From assembly GCA_030018505.1 (NCBI GenBank), contig JASEHO010000072.1, positions 1 through 7,852 of the forward strand: a DNA stretch of 7,852 nt. The letters run 5' to 3'. The notes below the pieces were generated by a model that did no database searches, had not been told where the DNA came from, and was given only the letters and a program-made list of their open reading frames with translations. Of the stretch, positions 1 through 6,041 are shown piece by piece. This stretch comes from a bacterium. Lineage in GTDB: Bacteria > UBA9089 > UBA9088 > JAGUXG01. The position numbers and the translations under genes were made by a program. Every line of letters begins with the position of its first letter. Within the stretch, counting starts at the first letter, position 1.

Positions 1-55
1 GCAATTTGCTAGTGAAATTTCTTATTATCCTTTCGGACACTACCTGAACGGTTAC
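1..55 (-). mobile_element. End of an IS66-like element or MITE (partial, runs off the window)
   Basis: Read on the minus strand from position 55 toward position 1, the sequence begins GTAACCGTTCAGGTA. Ten of these 15 bases match the end GTAACTATTTAGCCA of the 190-bp element at 3935-4124, including the GTAAC start. IS66-family elements are known for ends beginning GTAA and for 8-bp target duplications. The coding potential of mfd stops exactly at this boundary, and the GTAAC supplies its stop codon. No transposase is visible because only 55 bases are in the window. If this is an insertion, the other copy of the adjacent 8 bases (56-63, cttttcct on the plus strand) should lie beyond the left edge. 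Confidence 0.5.
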
Positions 56-2847
56 CTTTTCCTTTTATACCCCTCTATCAACCTCTGGACAGGTTCAGGA
101 AGGAGGCCAAATCTATCCCTCATCTCTTCTGCTACCTTCTCTGCCTTCTCTATGGCCAGTCTCTTGTAGAAGAAGAATCTATCCCCTTGCTCAGGAATGT
201 ATGTCGCAGGGATAAAGGCATCATAAGGAATATCAAAGGCTACATAGTGTTTTATCTTGCTTTTTACGCCACGCAAGCTATCTACTGTCTCCTTTAGAAG
301 CTCACTATAAAGACCAAGTCCTATTGCCTTGATATTTCCAGATTGCTCCTCTCCTAAGATATTCCCTGCGCCCCGTATCTCTAAGTCTGACATAGCCAGC
401 CTCATCCCTGAGCCGAGTTCAGCGAACTCATAAAGGGCAGCCATTCTCTTTCTTTGCTCTTCTTTTAAGGGAAGGTTCTTTGGGTAAAGCAGGTAGCAGT
501 AAGCAGACCTATCTGTTCGTCCCACCCTTCCCCTGAGTTGATACAGGTCAGCCAGACCAAAGGCTTGGGCATTGTTGATGATAATTGTATTAACAAAGGG
601 CATATCAAGCCCTGATTCTATGATAGATGTTGAGAGAAGGATGTCAAATTTTCTCTCTATAAAATCTAAGATTCTCTTCTCTAAGAGATGCTCTCTCATT
701 CTTCCATGGGCTGTTCTTGTTTCAACACCTGGGAGTATATTCTTTAGCAACTCTTCCATCTCATGGAGTCTCTCTATAGAGTTATGGACAAAGAAGACCT
801 GTCCCTCCCTTTCCAACTCTCTCATTACCGCAGATTTTATGAGATTGGTGTCAAATTTTGCTACCTCTGTCTTTATTGATTGTCTTCCTAAGGGTGGTGT
901 GTTGATCATACTTATCTGCCGTATCCCTGAGATAGAAAGGTAAAGGGTTCTGGGAACTGGTGTGGCAGATAAAGAGAGAAAGTCCATTTGCTCCTTCATC
1001 TTTTTGAGCCTCTGCTTCTGAGCCACCCCAAACCTCTGCTCCTCATCAACAATGACCAGACCAAGATTAGCAAAGGAAACATCCTTTGAAAGGAGCCTGT
1101 GCGTGCCAATGACAATATCTATTGTGGATTTTTTCAAGCTTTCTATTGTCTCCTTATTCTCCTTATCAGTTCTAAACCTTGAGAGAAGCCCAATATTGAC
1201 AGGAAAAGCCTCCATTCTTTGGCAAAAGGTCTTATAATGTTGATTAGCTAAAATGGTGGTTGGGCAGAGAAGCGCCACCTGAAAGCCTGAGATAACAGAC
1301 TTAAAAGCAGCCCGAAGAGCTACCTCTGTCTTTCCAAAGCCAACATCACCGAGGACAAGCCTATCCATAGGCTTATCAGACTCTAAATCATTCTTTATAT
1401 CCTCTATAGCTTTCAGTTGGTCATCTGTCTCAGCATAAACAAAGCCTGCCTCAAGCTCTGTCTGCTCTAAGGTGTCTTTTGGATAGGGTTTTTTTTTAAG
1501 GAGCAAGCGTAAAGCCTCCATCTCTATCAACTCCTTTCCAAAAAGCAGGCAGGATTCCTTCACCTTCCTTTTAGTTTTATCCCAATAGCCTCTCCCCAGT
1601 CTGCTCATCTGGGGCTCTGCTGGCCCAACATACCTCTCCACCCTATCCATTCGCTCGGTAGGGATATAGAGGCTATCTCCGTTTGCGTATTCAAGGAGAA
1701 GGAAGTCCTTTATTCCCCTTTCTGTTGATAGGGTAGAGATACCAAGAAACCTGCCTATTCCATATGTTGTGTGAACAGCATAATCACCAATCTTTAGCTC
1801 AATAAATTCTGTGAATCTTCTCCTTTTCTCTGGTTTTGATGGATAAAAGGGTGTTCCAAATATCTCAGCCGGGGTTATGACTGCAAGATTTTCTATGACA
1901 AACCCACAAGATAAGGGGGCTGTAACCACAAGCACATCCTTTTCAAGCAGGAATTCTTTAAGCCTCTTTTCTTGAGCAGGATAATAAGCACAGACCACTA
2001 TGGCCTTTCTCTCTTTTAACCATCTTTCTATCTGTTCAAAAAAGGTCTCTACTTTGCCATAGAATTTTTGGATGGAAGATGTGGGCATAATCGGCGGCTC
2101 TAAAGAGTTGATAAAATAGGTTCTTCTTTCTTTGAGCTTAGCTTCAATCTCTAACCCCTTTTCTTGCTCATCCAAGAAGATAATAGCCTCCTCTGAAAGA
2201 TAGTCAAAGATACTAAGCTTGTCACTCCTTGAATTCTGGCAGGGCCAGATAATAAAATCCGCACACTTACGAAAGGATAATTGGGTGTCTGGATTGAACC
2301 TGCGAATACCCTCTATCTTATCATCTAAAAACTCGCATCGAACAGGCTCTTCAGAGTTTACTGGCCAAACATCTAATATTCCACCCCGCAAGCTAAGTTC
2401 TCCCTTTTCTTCCACATGTTCTCTCCTTATGTATCCTATCGCCACAAGTTTCTCTACTAACTGGATGAGGTCTATCTCCTGGTCAAGGGATAGCTGTATC
2501 TCTGAGTATAGAGAGGTCTTATCTGGAAAAGACTGGCAGAAGGCAGGAAGAGAAAAGATGCAGGTTATGGGTTCGGATTTAGAAAGAGCGAGAAGTATCT
2601 CTTTTCTGAGAGAGGCTGTCTCTTTGTCCTCTGTCTCTGGGAATAGAGATACCTTGATAAAGCAGGAAAGGTCCCTTTGAAGTTGCTGGGCTTTTTCAGA
2701 ATCTTCGGTAAGAATTAAGCAGGTTTTTTGGTCTTTAATGACGGAGGCTAAAAGGAATGGCTTTATGTGTGAAGGAAGACCCAGTCTTTTTGTCTGTAAA
2801 ATTTGCGGCTCAATCTGAGAAAGGAGAAAGGATAAAGGCGGCTCCAT
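52..2847 (-). CDS. mfd: Transcription-repair coupling factor Mfd, apparently C-terminally truncated
   Basis: Mfd is an ATP-driven translocase that removes stalled RNA polymerase from DNA lesions and recruits UvrA for nucleotide excision repair. Domains visible in the 931 residues: an N-terminal UvrB-like module (LSLRGGILDVWP near 151-162); the RNA-polymerase-interaction domain (about 350-410, GDYAVHTTYGIGRFLG); a RecG-like SF2 motor with Walker A GDVGFGKTE (500-508), DEEQ (601-604), SATPVPRT (627-634) and QLRGRVGR (770-777); and the start of the C-terminal TRCF domain (about 865 on). The protein ends at YKRKR, just after RFGLLPEPV. In E. coli Mfd (1148 aa) this domain continues for roughly 80-90 more residues. 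The missing part is the autoinhibitory C-terminal domain, and the stop codon lies in a putative transposon end. No clear Shine-Dalgarno sequence precedes the ATG. The last gene of the rpsB-tsf cluster, 79 nt after the BON-like gene. Confidence 0.95.
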   Translation of the reverse strand: MEPPLSFLLSQIEPQILQTKRLGLPSHIKPFLLASVIKDQKTCLILTEDSEKAQQLQRDLSCFIKVSLFPETEDKETASLRKEILLALSKSEPITCIFSLPAFCQSFPDKTSLYSEIQLSLDQEIDLIQLVEKLVAIGYIRREHVEEKGELSLRGGILDVWPVNSEEPVRCEFLDDKIEGIRRFNPDTQLSFRKCADFIIWPCQNSRSDKLSIFDYLSEEAIIFLDEQEKGLEIEAKLKERRTYFINSLEPPIMPTSSIQKFYGKVETFFEQIERWLKERKAIVVCAYYPAQEKRLKEFLLEKDVLVVTAPLSCGFVIENLAVITPAEIFGTPFYPSKPEKRRRFTEFIELKIGDYAVHTTYGIGRFLGISTLSTERGIKDFLLLEYANGDSLYIPTERMDRVERYVGPAEPQMSRLGRGYWDKTKRKVKESCLLFGKELIEMEALRLLLKKKPYPKDTLEQTELEAGFVYAETDDQLKAIEDIKNDLESDKPMDRLVLGDVGFGKTEVALRAAFKSVISGFQVALLCPTTILANQHYKTFCQRMEAFPVNIGLLSRFRTDKENKETIESLKKSTIDIVIGTHRLLSKDVSFANLGLVIVDEEQRFGVAQKQRLKKMKEQMDFLSLSATPVPRTLYLSISGIRQISMINTPPLGRQSIKTEVAKFDTNLIKSAVMRELEREGQVFFVHNSIERLHEMEELLKNILPGVETRTAHGRMREHLLEKRILDFIERKFDILLSTSIIESGLDMPFVNTIIINNAQAFGLADLYQLRGRVGRTDRSAYCYLLYPKNLPLKEEQRKRMAALYEFAELGSGMRLAMSDLEIRGAGNILGEEQSGNIKAIGLGLYSELLKETVDSLRGVKSKIKHYVAFDIPYDAFIPATYIPEQGDRFFFYKRLAIEKAEKVAEEMRDRFGLLPEPVQRLIEGYKRKR

Positions 2848-2856
2848 CTTATGAAA

Positions 2857-2891
2857 GTGAAAAATGAAAAACTAAAAGTGAAAAGTTAAGA
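2857..2891. repeat. Degenerate 7-nt tandem repeat upstream of mfd
   Basis: Five consecutive 7-nt units follow the pattern RYKAAAA or a near variant (GTGAAAA occurs twice, ATGAAAA and ACTAAAA once each, then GTTAAGA). The array fills about half of the 79-nt gap between the BON-like gene and mfd. It lies in the leader of mfd, where no Shine-Dalgarno sequence or convincing promoter is visible. Unlike the other arrays in this window it has no inverted partner arm. Confidence 0.6.
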
Positions 2892-2926
2892 TAAAATAAT
2901 AAATGTTATAGATAGTTTTTAGTTTG

Positions 2927-3235
2927 CTAACCTCCTGTTTTTCTCTTCCATTCATTACCAACCTTTGCCCAGTCTTGCAAGTCAAACTTGACACCCTTTA
3001 CTCCAGAAATCTTTTTTATCTTTCTCTCTATGTGTGCCAACCTTTTCTTCTCTGTATTTGCCCTCTCCTCTATAGAAGCAATAAGCGGATCATCCTTTAA
3101 GGCTTTTTTGAAGATAACAACACCTTTTATATGAACTACTCCACCTATTGTGTTGAAGGTTATCCTTTTAGTATCAACCCACTCTTTTACAAGCTCTTGA
3201 CGGACAACAACATTGATGTCCCAATCCTCAATCAT
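2927..3235 (-). CDS. Small BON-like protein of unknown function
   Basis: A 102-residue protein with no signal peptide or membrane segment, so probably cytoplasmic. The centre reads ITFNTIGGVVHIKGVV (25-40), and a second half has IERKIKKISGVKGVKFDL (69-86). A strand of the form GGxVxLxG followed by a helix and an ipGVxxV strand is the usual pattern of a BON domain, a small alpha-beta fold often thought to bind membranes or ligands. The match is by eye only and the function is unknown. The gene starts 29 nt after tsf; AGG lies 9 nt before the ATG as a weak ribosome site. Its position between tsf and mfd suggests cotranscription. In many bacteria pyrH and frr follow tsf, and they do not here. 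Confidence 0.75.
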   Translation of the reverse strand: MIEDWDINVVVRQELVKEWVDTKRITFNTIGGVVHIKGVVIFKKALKDDPLIASIEERANTEKKRLAHIERKIKKISGVKGVKFDLQDWAKVGNEWKRKTGG

Positions 3236-3264
3236 TTTCTTAACCTAAAGATTCTTTTGCCCTA

Positions 3265-3858
3265 TTATTCTCCTTGCTTAAAGATGACAAATCGGATGGG
3301 TGTGATATTTTCCTTTATTTTAGCTATCTTTTCCGCTATTAGCTTTTCTATGGTAAGTTTTGGGTCGCGGATATATGGCTGGTCTAAGAGGCAGGTCTCC
3401 TGGTAGAACTTCTCCATCTTTCCATCTATTATCTTTTCTAAAATCTGCTGAGGTTTATTTGTCCCTTCTAATTGTTTTTGGTAAATTTCCCTCTCCTTTG
3501 AAAGGTTAGCCTCAGGCATCTCTGTTCTTCTTATATAAAGCGGAGAGGAGGCTGTAATCTGAAGACAAAGCTCCCTTCCAAGCTCATCAAACTCAGGTGT
3601 CTTGGCAGAAAAACTTGTTTCACACCCCAGTTCAAGAAGAACGCCAATCTTTCCACTATGATGAATATAGGAGAATATCTTCCCCTCTCTTGCAGTTCTT
3701 TCCGAAAGTTTTATTGCTTTGGCAATTCCTTGTGTTCGGAGAATAACAATAGCCTTTTCCAGATCACCCTCTGCATCTTTCAGTGCCTTCTTGCACTCCA
3801 TCATTCCTACGCCAGTCTTCTCTCTCAAGGTTTTTACAGCAGTAGCATCAATATTCAT
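3265..3858 (-). CDS. tsf: Elongation factor Ts
   Basis: EF-Ts is the guanine nucleotide exchange factor for EF-Tu. The N-terminal UBA-like region is clear (VKTLREKTGVGMMECKKALKDAEGDLEKAI, in two stretches at 8-37), followed by a single core domain. At 197 residues it is the short type, as in Thermus, rather than the longer E. coli type. I place the start at the ATG at 3856-3858. It aligns with family N-termini, and GAGG stands 9 nt before it. An in-frame ATG at 3871-3873 overlaps that GAGG and would add only MRKSK. The EF-Tu contact motif, usually TDFV, reads TSFS here (81-84), so the conserved Asp is Ser. The gene once overlapped the rpsB reading frame by 11 nt (see 3848-3934) and is now separated from rpsB by a 190-bp insertion. 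Confidence 0.97.
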   Translation of the reverse strand: MNIDATAVKTLREKTGVGMMECKKALKDAEGDLEKAIVILRTQGIAKAIKLSERTAREGKIFSYIHHSGKIGVLLELGCETSFSAKTPEFDELGRELCLQITASSPLYIRRTEMPEANLSKEREIYQKQLEGTNKPQQILEKIIDGKMEKFYQETCLLDQPYIRDPKLTIEKLIAEKIAKIKENITPIRFVIFKQGE

Positions 3859-3934
3859 CTTGCTTTTCCTCATTCTTATCTTCTGATGTTTCAGGTTCTA
3901 CTTCCTCAGATTTTATTCTCTAAAGACCTACTTC
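3848..3934 (-). pseudogene. Detached 3' tail of rpsB
   Basis: In the minus-strand frame that continues rpsB once the 190-bp element and one copy of its target duplication are removed, this stretch reads EVGL, a TAG stop (3920-3922), RIK, then SEEVEPETSED and a further acidic and lysine-rich run to QDEY and a TGA (3848-3850). The present S2 protein ends ESEEVG, which matches the SEEVE here. I infer that S2 once ran through to the TGA, overlapping tsf by 11 nt, and that the TAG arose after the insertion. The alternative is that the TAG was already the S2 stop. The segment still carries the tsf ribosome-binding site. Confidence 0.7.
3927..3934. repeat. Target-site duplication, left copy (cctacttc)
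   Basis: A perfect 8-bp direct repeat of 4125-4132, directly adjoining the GTAAC left end of the 190-bp element. Duplications of 8 bp are typical of IS66-family insertions. Confidence 0.85.
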
Positions 3935-4124
3935 GTAACTATTTAGCCAGGCAAAGCAAACCAAGTAAAAAGGGAATTCAATGTAAAATTATCAATTAGC
4001 AATTATCAATTAGCTTTTGAAGAAGAGGAGTAATTTTGAATTGATAGTTGTTAGTTTTGCATTTTACATTGAATTTTTCCCTCACTTACAGAGAGATTAT
4101 TGCTTCAGATGGGTAAAGTGTTAC
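3935..4124. mobile_element. 190-bp non-autonomous element (MITE) with IS66-like ends
   Basis: The left end reads GTAACTATTTAGCCA. The right end, read on the minus strand, is GTAACACTTTACCCA, with 12 of 15 bases identical. A perfect 8-bp direct repeat (cctacttc) flanks it. It encodes no protein. Inside lies a second, longer imperfect inverted repeat (3975-4012 against 4038-4075; both arms share AATTCAATGTAAAAT), so most of the element can fold back on itself. The left arm is made of four 7-nt units alternating AATTATC and AATTAGC. It interrupts the end of rpsB and supplies its present stop codon. GTAA ends plus 8-bp duplication point to mobilisation by an IS66-type transposase, which is not present in the window. 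Confidence 0.85.
3987..4014. repeat. 7-nt tandem repeat inside the 190-bp element
   Basis: Four exact 7-nt units, alternating AATTATC and AATTAGC. The partner arm at about 4034-4060 (read on the minus strand) also shows a 7-nt period, with ACTAACA followed by ACTATCA, and pairs imperfectly with this arm. Confidence 0.8.
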
Positions 4125-4879
4125 CCTACTTCTTCAGATTCTACTTCCTGGGGCACTACTGATTCTCCTGCTCCTTCAGTCTTTAGGCTTTCCCCTGCAC
4201 TTTCTCCCCTTCCTTCTATAATTGCATCTGCTGCGCAGGAGGTCATCAACTTTATTGAGCGGATGGCATCATCATTTCCAGGTATTGGGTAATCAACAAG
4301 GTCTGGATTGGCATTAGTGTCAACAATAGCTACTATTGGTATGCCCAACTTTCTTGCCTCAGCGACAGCTATTCTCTCCTTCATTATATCAACAATGAAT
4401 AGAGCAGAAGGAAGCCCTTTTATCTCCTTTATTCCTCCGAGAAGCCTTGTAAGTTTATCTTTCTCCTTTCTTAATAATGCCGCCTCTTTTTTGGTCAATA
4501 ATTCAAACTCCCCAATCTTCTCTCTATCCTCTAATTCCTCAAGCCTTATTAGGGTCTTTCTTATGGTCTCAAAATTAGTGAGCGTTCCACCAAGCCATCT
4601 CTGAGCTATATAAAAAGCCCCACACCTTTCTGCTTCTTCAGCTACCACTTGCTGTGCCTGTCGTTTTGTGCCAACAAAAAGAACTCTACCATTAGAAGAA
4701 GATACCTTTTGTAAAAACTCCATTGCCTCATTCAATGCCTTAAGTGCCTTCTGAAGGTCAATAATATAGATATCATTTCTGAGGCTATAGATAAACTTAG
4801 CCATCTTTGGATTCCACTTACTCCTCTGATGTCCAAAATGAATCCCTGCCTCCAACAATTGTTTAATGGTTATCTTCAT
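4121..4879 (-). CDS. rpsB: 30S ribosomal protein S2
   Basis: S2 binds the 30S subunit near the head-body junction and is needed to load S1. The family is unmistakable: GIHFGHQRSKWNPKM (12-26), RWLGGTLTNF (94-103), and IVDTNANPDLVDYPIPGNDD (185-204). The conserved body ends near residue 223. After it comes a low-complexity acidic tail ending ESEEVG. The tail was cut by a mobile element at 3935-4124: the last Gly codon and the TAA stop straddle the junction with its GTAAC end. About 25-30 further tail residues can be read beyond the element. Such tails vary among bacteria, so S2 should still work. The ATG has no Shine-Dalgarno sequence, and a consensus promoter lies so close that the mRNA may be leaderless. 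Confidence 0.98.
   Translation of the reverse strand: MKITIKQLLEAGIHFGHQRSKWNPKMAKFIYSLRNDIYIIDLQKALKALNEAMEFLQKVSSSNGRVLFVGTKRQAQQVVAEEAERCGAFYIAQRWLGGTLTNFETIRKTLIRLEELEDREKIGEFELLTKKEAALLRKEKDKLTRLLGGIKEIKGLPSALFIVDIMKERIAVAEARKLGIPIVAIVDTNANPDLVDYPIPGNDDAIRSIKLMTSCAADAIIEGRGESAGESLKTEGAGESVVPQEVESEEVG
4125..4132. repeat. Target-site duplication, right copy (cctacttc)
   Basis: Direct repeat partner of 3927-3934. It adjoins the right-hand GTTAC end of the 190-bp element and is still translated as part of the S2 C-terminus. Confidence 0.85.
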
Positions 4880-4890
4880 AGAAAGTGTAT

Positions 4891-4918
4891 ATTATAATCT
4901 CAAGCCAACTTCTGTCAA
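4891..4918 (-). promoter_or_regulatory. Consensus sigma-70 promoter for rpsB
   Basis: On the minus strand there is a perfect TTGACA (-35, 4913-4918), a 16-nt spacer, and a perfect TATAAT (-10, 4891-4896). Transcription would be expected to start about 6-7 nt after the -10 box, near 4884-4885. That leaves only about 4-6 nt before the rpsB ATG at 4879. It probably drives rpsB, tsf, the BON-like gene and mfd, though the elements downstream may attenuate it. Confidence 0.8.
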
Positions 4919-4940
4919 GAAGTTATTATGGGTGGGTAAT

Positions 4941-5120
4941 TTATCAGTTATAGCAGGTATTAGTCAAAAGTTCCCATAAAACAAACATAAGGATTCAAGG
5001 GATCGAGGGATCAAGGATTCAAGTAAAATCATAAGGAATCCATCACTCGAACCCTCGAATCCTTGAACCCTTTTACAAAAACATGAGAACTTTTGGTTAA
5101 TAAGTGCTGTATCGGCAAAA
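4941..5120. mobile_element. Foldback repeat element (MITE-like) between recO and rpsB
   Basis: Imperfect terminal inverted repeats face each other: AGCAGGTATTAGTCAAAAG and following bases (4952-4977) match the reverse complement of 5083-5108 at 21 of 26 positions. Scattered matches extend outward to about 4941 and 5120. Inside are two inverted arms of 8-nt units (4989-5023 and 5036-5075). No coding sequence is present. I could not identify a target duplication, so the outer limits are approximate. Its ends are unlike the GTAAC type, so it is a different family. Lying after recO, the long hairpin could also act as a transcription barrier. It stops about 25 nt before the rpsB -35 box. Confidence 0.65.
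4989..5075. repeat. Inverted arms made of 8-nt tandem units
   Basis: The left arm (4989-5020) is four 8-nt units, beginning and ending with AAGGATTC; the two inner units contain GGGATC. The right arm (5036-5075) is five units of the type CCCTCGAA or TCCTTGAA. The arms are roughly reverse complements, with a short A+T-rich loop (5024-5035). Confidence 0.75.
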
Positions 5121-5142
5121 GCATAAGCGTTCAGCAGGAAGA

Positions 5143-5844
5143 TTAGGCAGAGAGTTGCCAGTTAAGCCATCTCTCTATGGTCTCTTCAAGTTCACGAAAG
5201 ATGCTTTCGGCAATGGTTATCCTTTTTGCCGCAAGTATATTTAGAGAAGATAGCCTGCTTAAGATATGGATTGCCTGCTGGGAGGCTGGAAAAGAATCTC
5301 CATTGTGGGCTTCGCAGACAAGCCCACCCCTTTCTAAGCTAAATCCCTTTGCCTCCTCCTTCTTCTTTTGACAGCAAACACATTGGTTCATTTGCGGCAA
5401 AAGCCCAAGCAAGGATAGGAGTTTAAGAGAGAAGAATGGCTTAATGAGTGGATTTGGTCCTTCAGAAAGCCAGAGGAAGGATGAGATAATAAGAGCAAAG
5501 AGATTTTTATCTGGGTGATTTTGCTGGGTGAGCCTATCTACTGTCCTTGTTAAGAACGAGGCAGATTCTATCAAGTAGAGGTCTTCTTTTATTTCAGAGT
5601 AGGAATGAATAATCTTTGCCTCCCTGATAATTGCCAGTTGCTCACCCCACCAGAAGGCTATCTCTGTCAAGGTAAAAGGCTCTAATCCTGCGCCCAATCT
5701 GCTCCTTATCTTCCGTAGTCCTTTGGCGCAGAACTCCATCTTTCCATAGTCCAATGTATAGAGAACCACATTCTTGTCTGCCTCTTTGGCTTTTCTGGTC
5801 AATAAGACAATGCCTTTTGTCTTGTATAGCGGAAGTTTTCTCAT
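5143..5844 (-). CDS. recO: DNA repair protein RecO
   Basis: RecO helps load RecA onto SSB-coated single-stranded DNA and anneals complementary strands in RecFOR recombinational repair. The N-terminal OB-fold begins in the usual way (YKTKGIVLLTRKAKEADKNV, 7-26) and carries GLRKIRSRLGAGLEPF (42-57). A helical domain follows, with a zinc-binding-like cluster at Cys155, Cys158, Cys177 and His180; the family usually has four Cys, so His180 would be a variant ligand. The 233-residue length is about normal, but the C-terminus ends at WLNWQLSA. I would expect a little more, often a KS-containing stretch, so a short loss is possible. The start is chosen by family alignment; no Shine-Dalgarno sequence is visible. 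It is monocistronic here, between repeat-rich gaps. Confidence 0.93.
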   Translation of the reverse strand: MRKLPLYKTKGIVLLTRKAKEADKNVVLYTLDYGKMEFCAKGLRKIRSRLGAGLEPFTLTEIAFWWGEQLAIIREAKIIHSYSEIKEDLYLIESASFLTRTVDRLTQQNHPDKNLFALIISSFLWLSEGPNPLIKPFFSLKLLSLLGLLPQMNQCVCCQKKKEEAKGFSLERGGLVCEAHNGDSFPASQQAIHILSRLSSLNILAAKRITIAESIFRELEETIERWLNWQLSA

Positions 5845-5856
5845 TTAATAGTTTTC

Positions 5857-5871
5857 GTAACACTTGAGACG
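5857..5871 (+). repeat. GTAAC-type element end upstream of recO
   Basis: GTAACACTTGAGACG shares its first nine bases, and 11 of 15 overall, with the right end of the 190-bp element (GTAACACTTTACCCA). It points to the right, toward the 7-nt-repeat hairpin and vapC. No matching GTTAC end is found before vapC. The next one is at 6874-6878, beyond vapB. The adjoining 8 bases (tagttttc) have no visible duplicate. Confidence 0.4.
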
Positions 5872-5915
5872 GTTCATTTTCAAAAGTTTTTCCCTCTGAT
5901 TTCTTGCAGAGATTT

Positions 5916-5998
5916 GAAATTGGAAAATAGAAATTAGGAAAAGAGAAGAAAATCGTATCTGTTTCCCCCCAATTTCCAATTTCTAATTTCTAATTTCC
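5916..5998. repeat. Hairpin with two arms of 7-nt tandem units
   Basis: The left arm (5916-5943) has four 7-nt units of the type GAAATTG or GAAATTA. The right arm (5971-5998) has four units, AATTTCC and AATTTCT. The arms are imperfect reverse complements and are separated by 27 nt containing a run of six C. The hairpin lies between vapC and recO, so it may serve as a terminator or as mRNA 3'-end protection for vapBC. That role is inference. Confidence 0.75.
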
Positions 5999-6041
5999 AA
6001 AGAGAAGCCACTTTTCTGTTCCGATTTTTCTTCACTTTCTG

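Noticed and set aside
2219..2680. Plus-strand open frame of 153 codons inside mfd, with similar ones at 572-943, 4308-4604 and 6900-7307
   Set aside because: They lie antisense to well-recognised genes, have no familiar motifs, and are explained by the coding bias of the minus strand.
3265..3873. Longer tsf starting at the ATG at 3871-3873
   Set aside because: That ATG lies directly on the GAGG ribosome site of the start at 3858, and the five extra residues match nothing in the family.
4020..4080. Rho-independent terminator in the 190-bp element
   Set aside because: The stem is long and A+T-rich, without a compact G+C stem followed by a T run on the minus strand, so it is better explained as a transposon foldback.
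3975..5108. CRISPR array
   Set aside because: The repeats are short, degenerate and inverted, with no uniform spacers and no cas genes.
5642..5863. Minus-strand frame of 73 codons overlapping the recO start
   Set aside because: It lies in another frame over the conserved RecO N-terminus and carries no recognisable domain.
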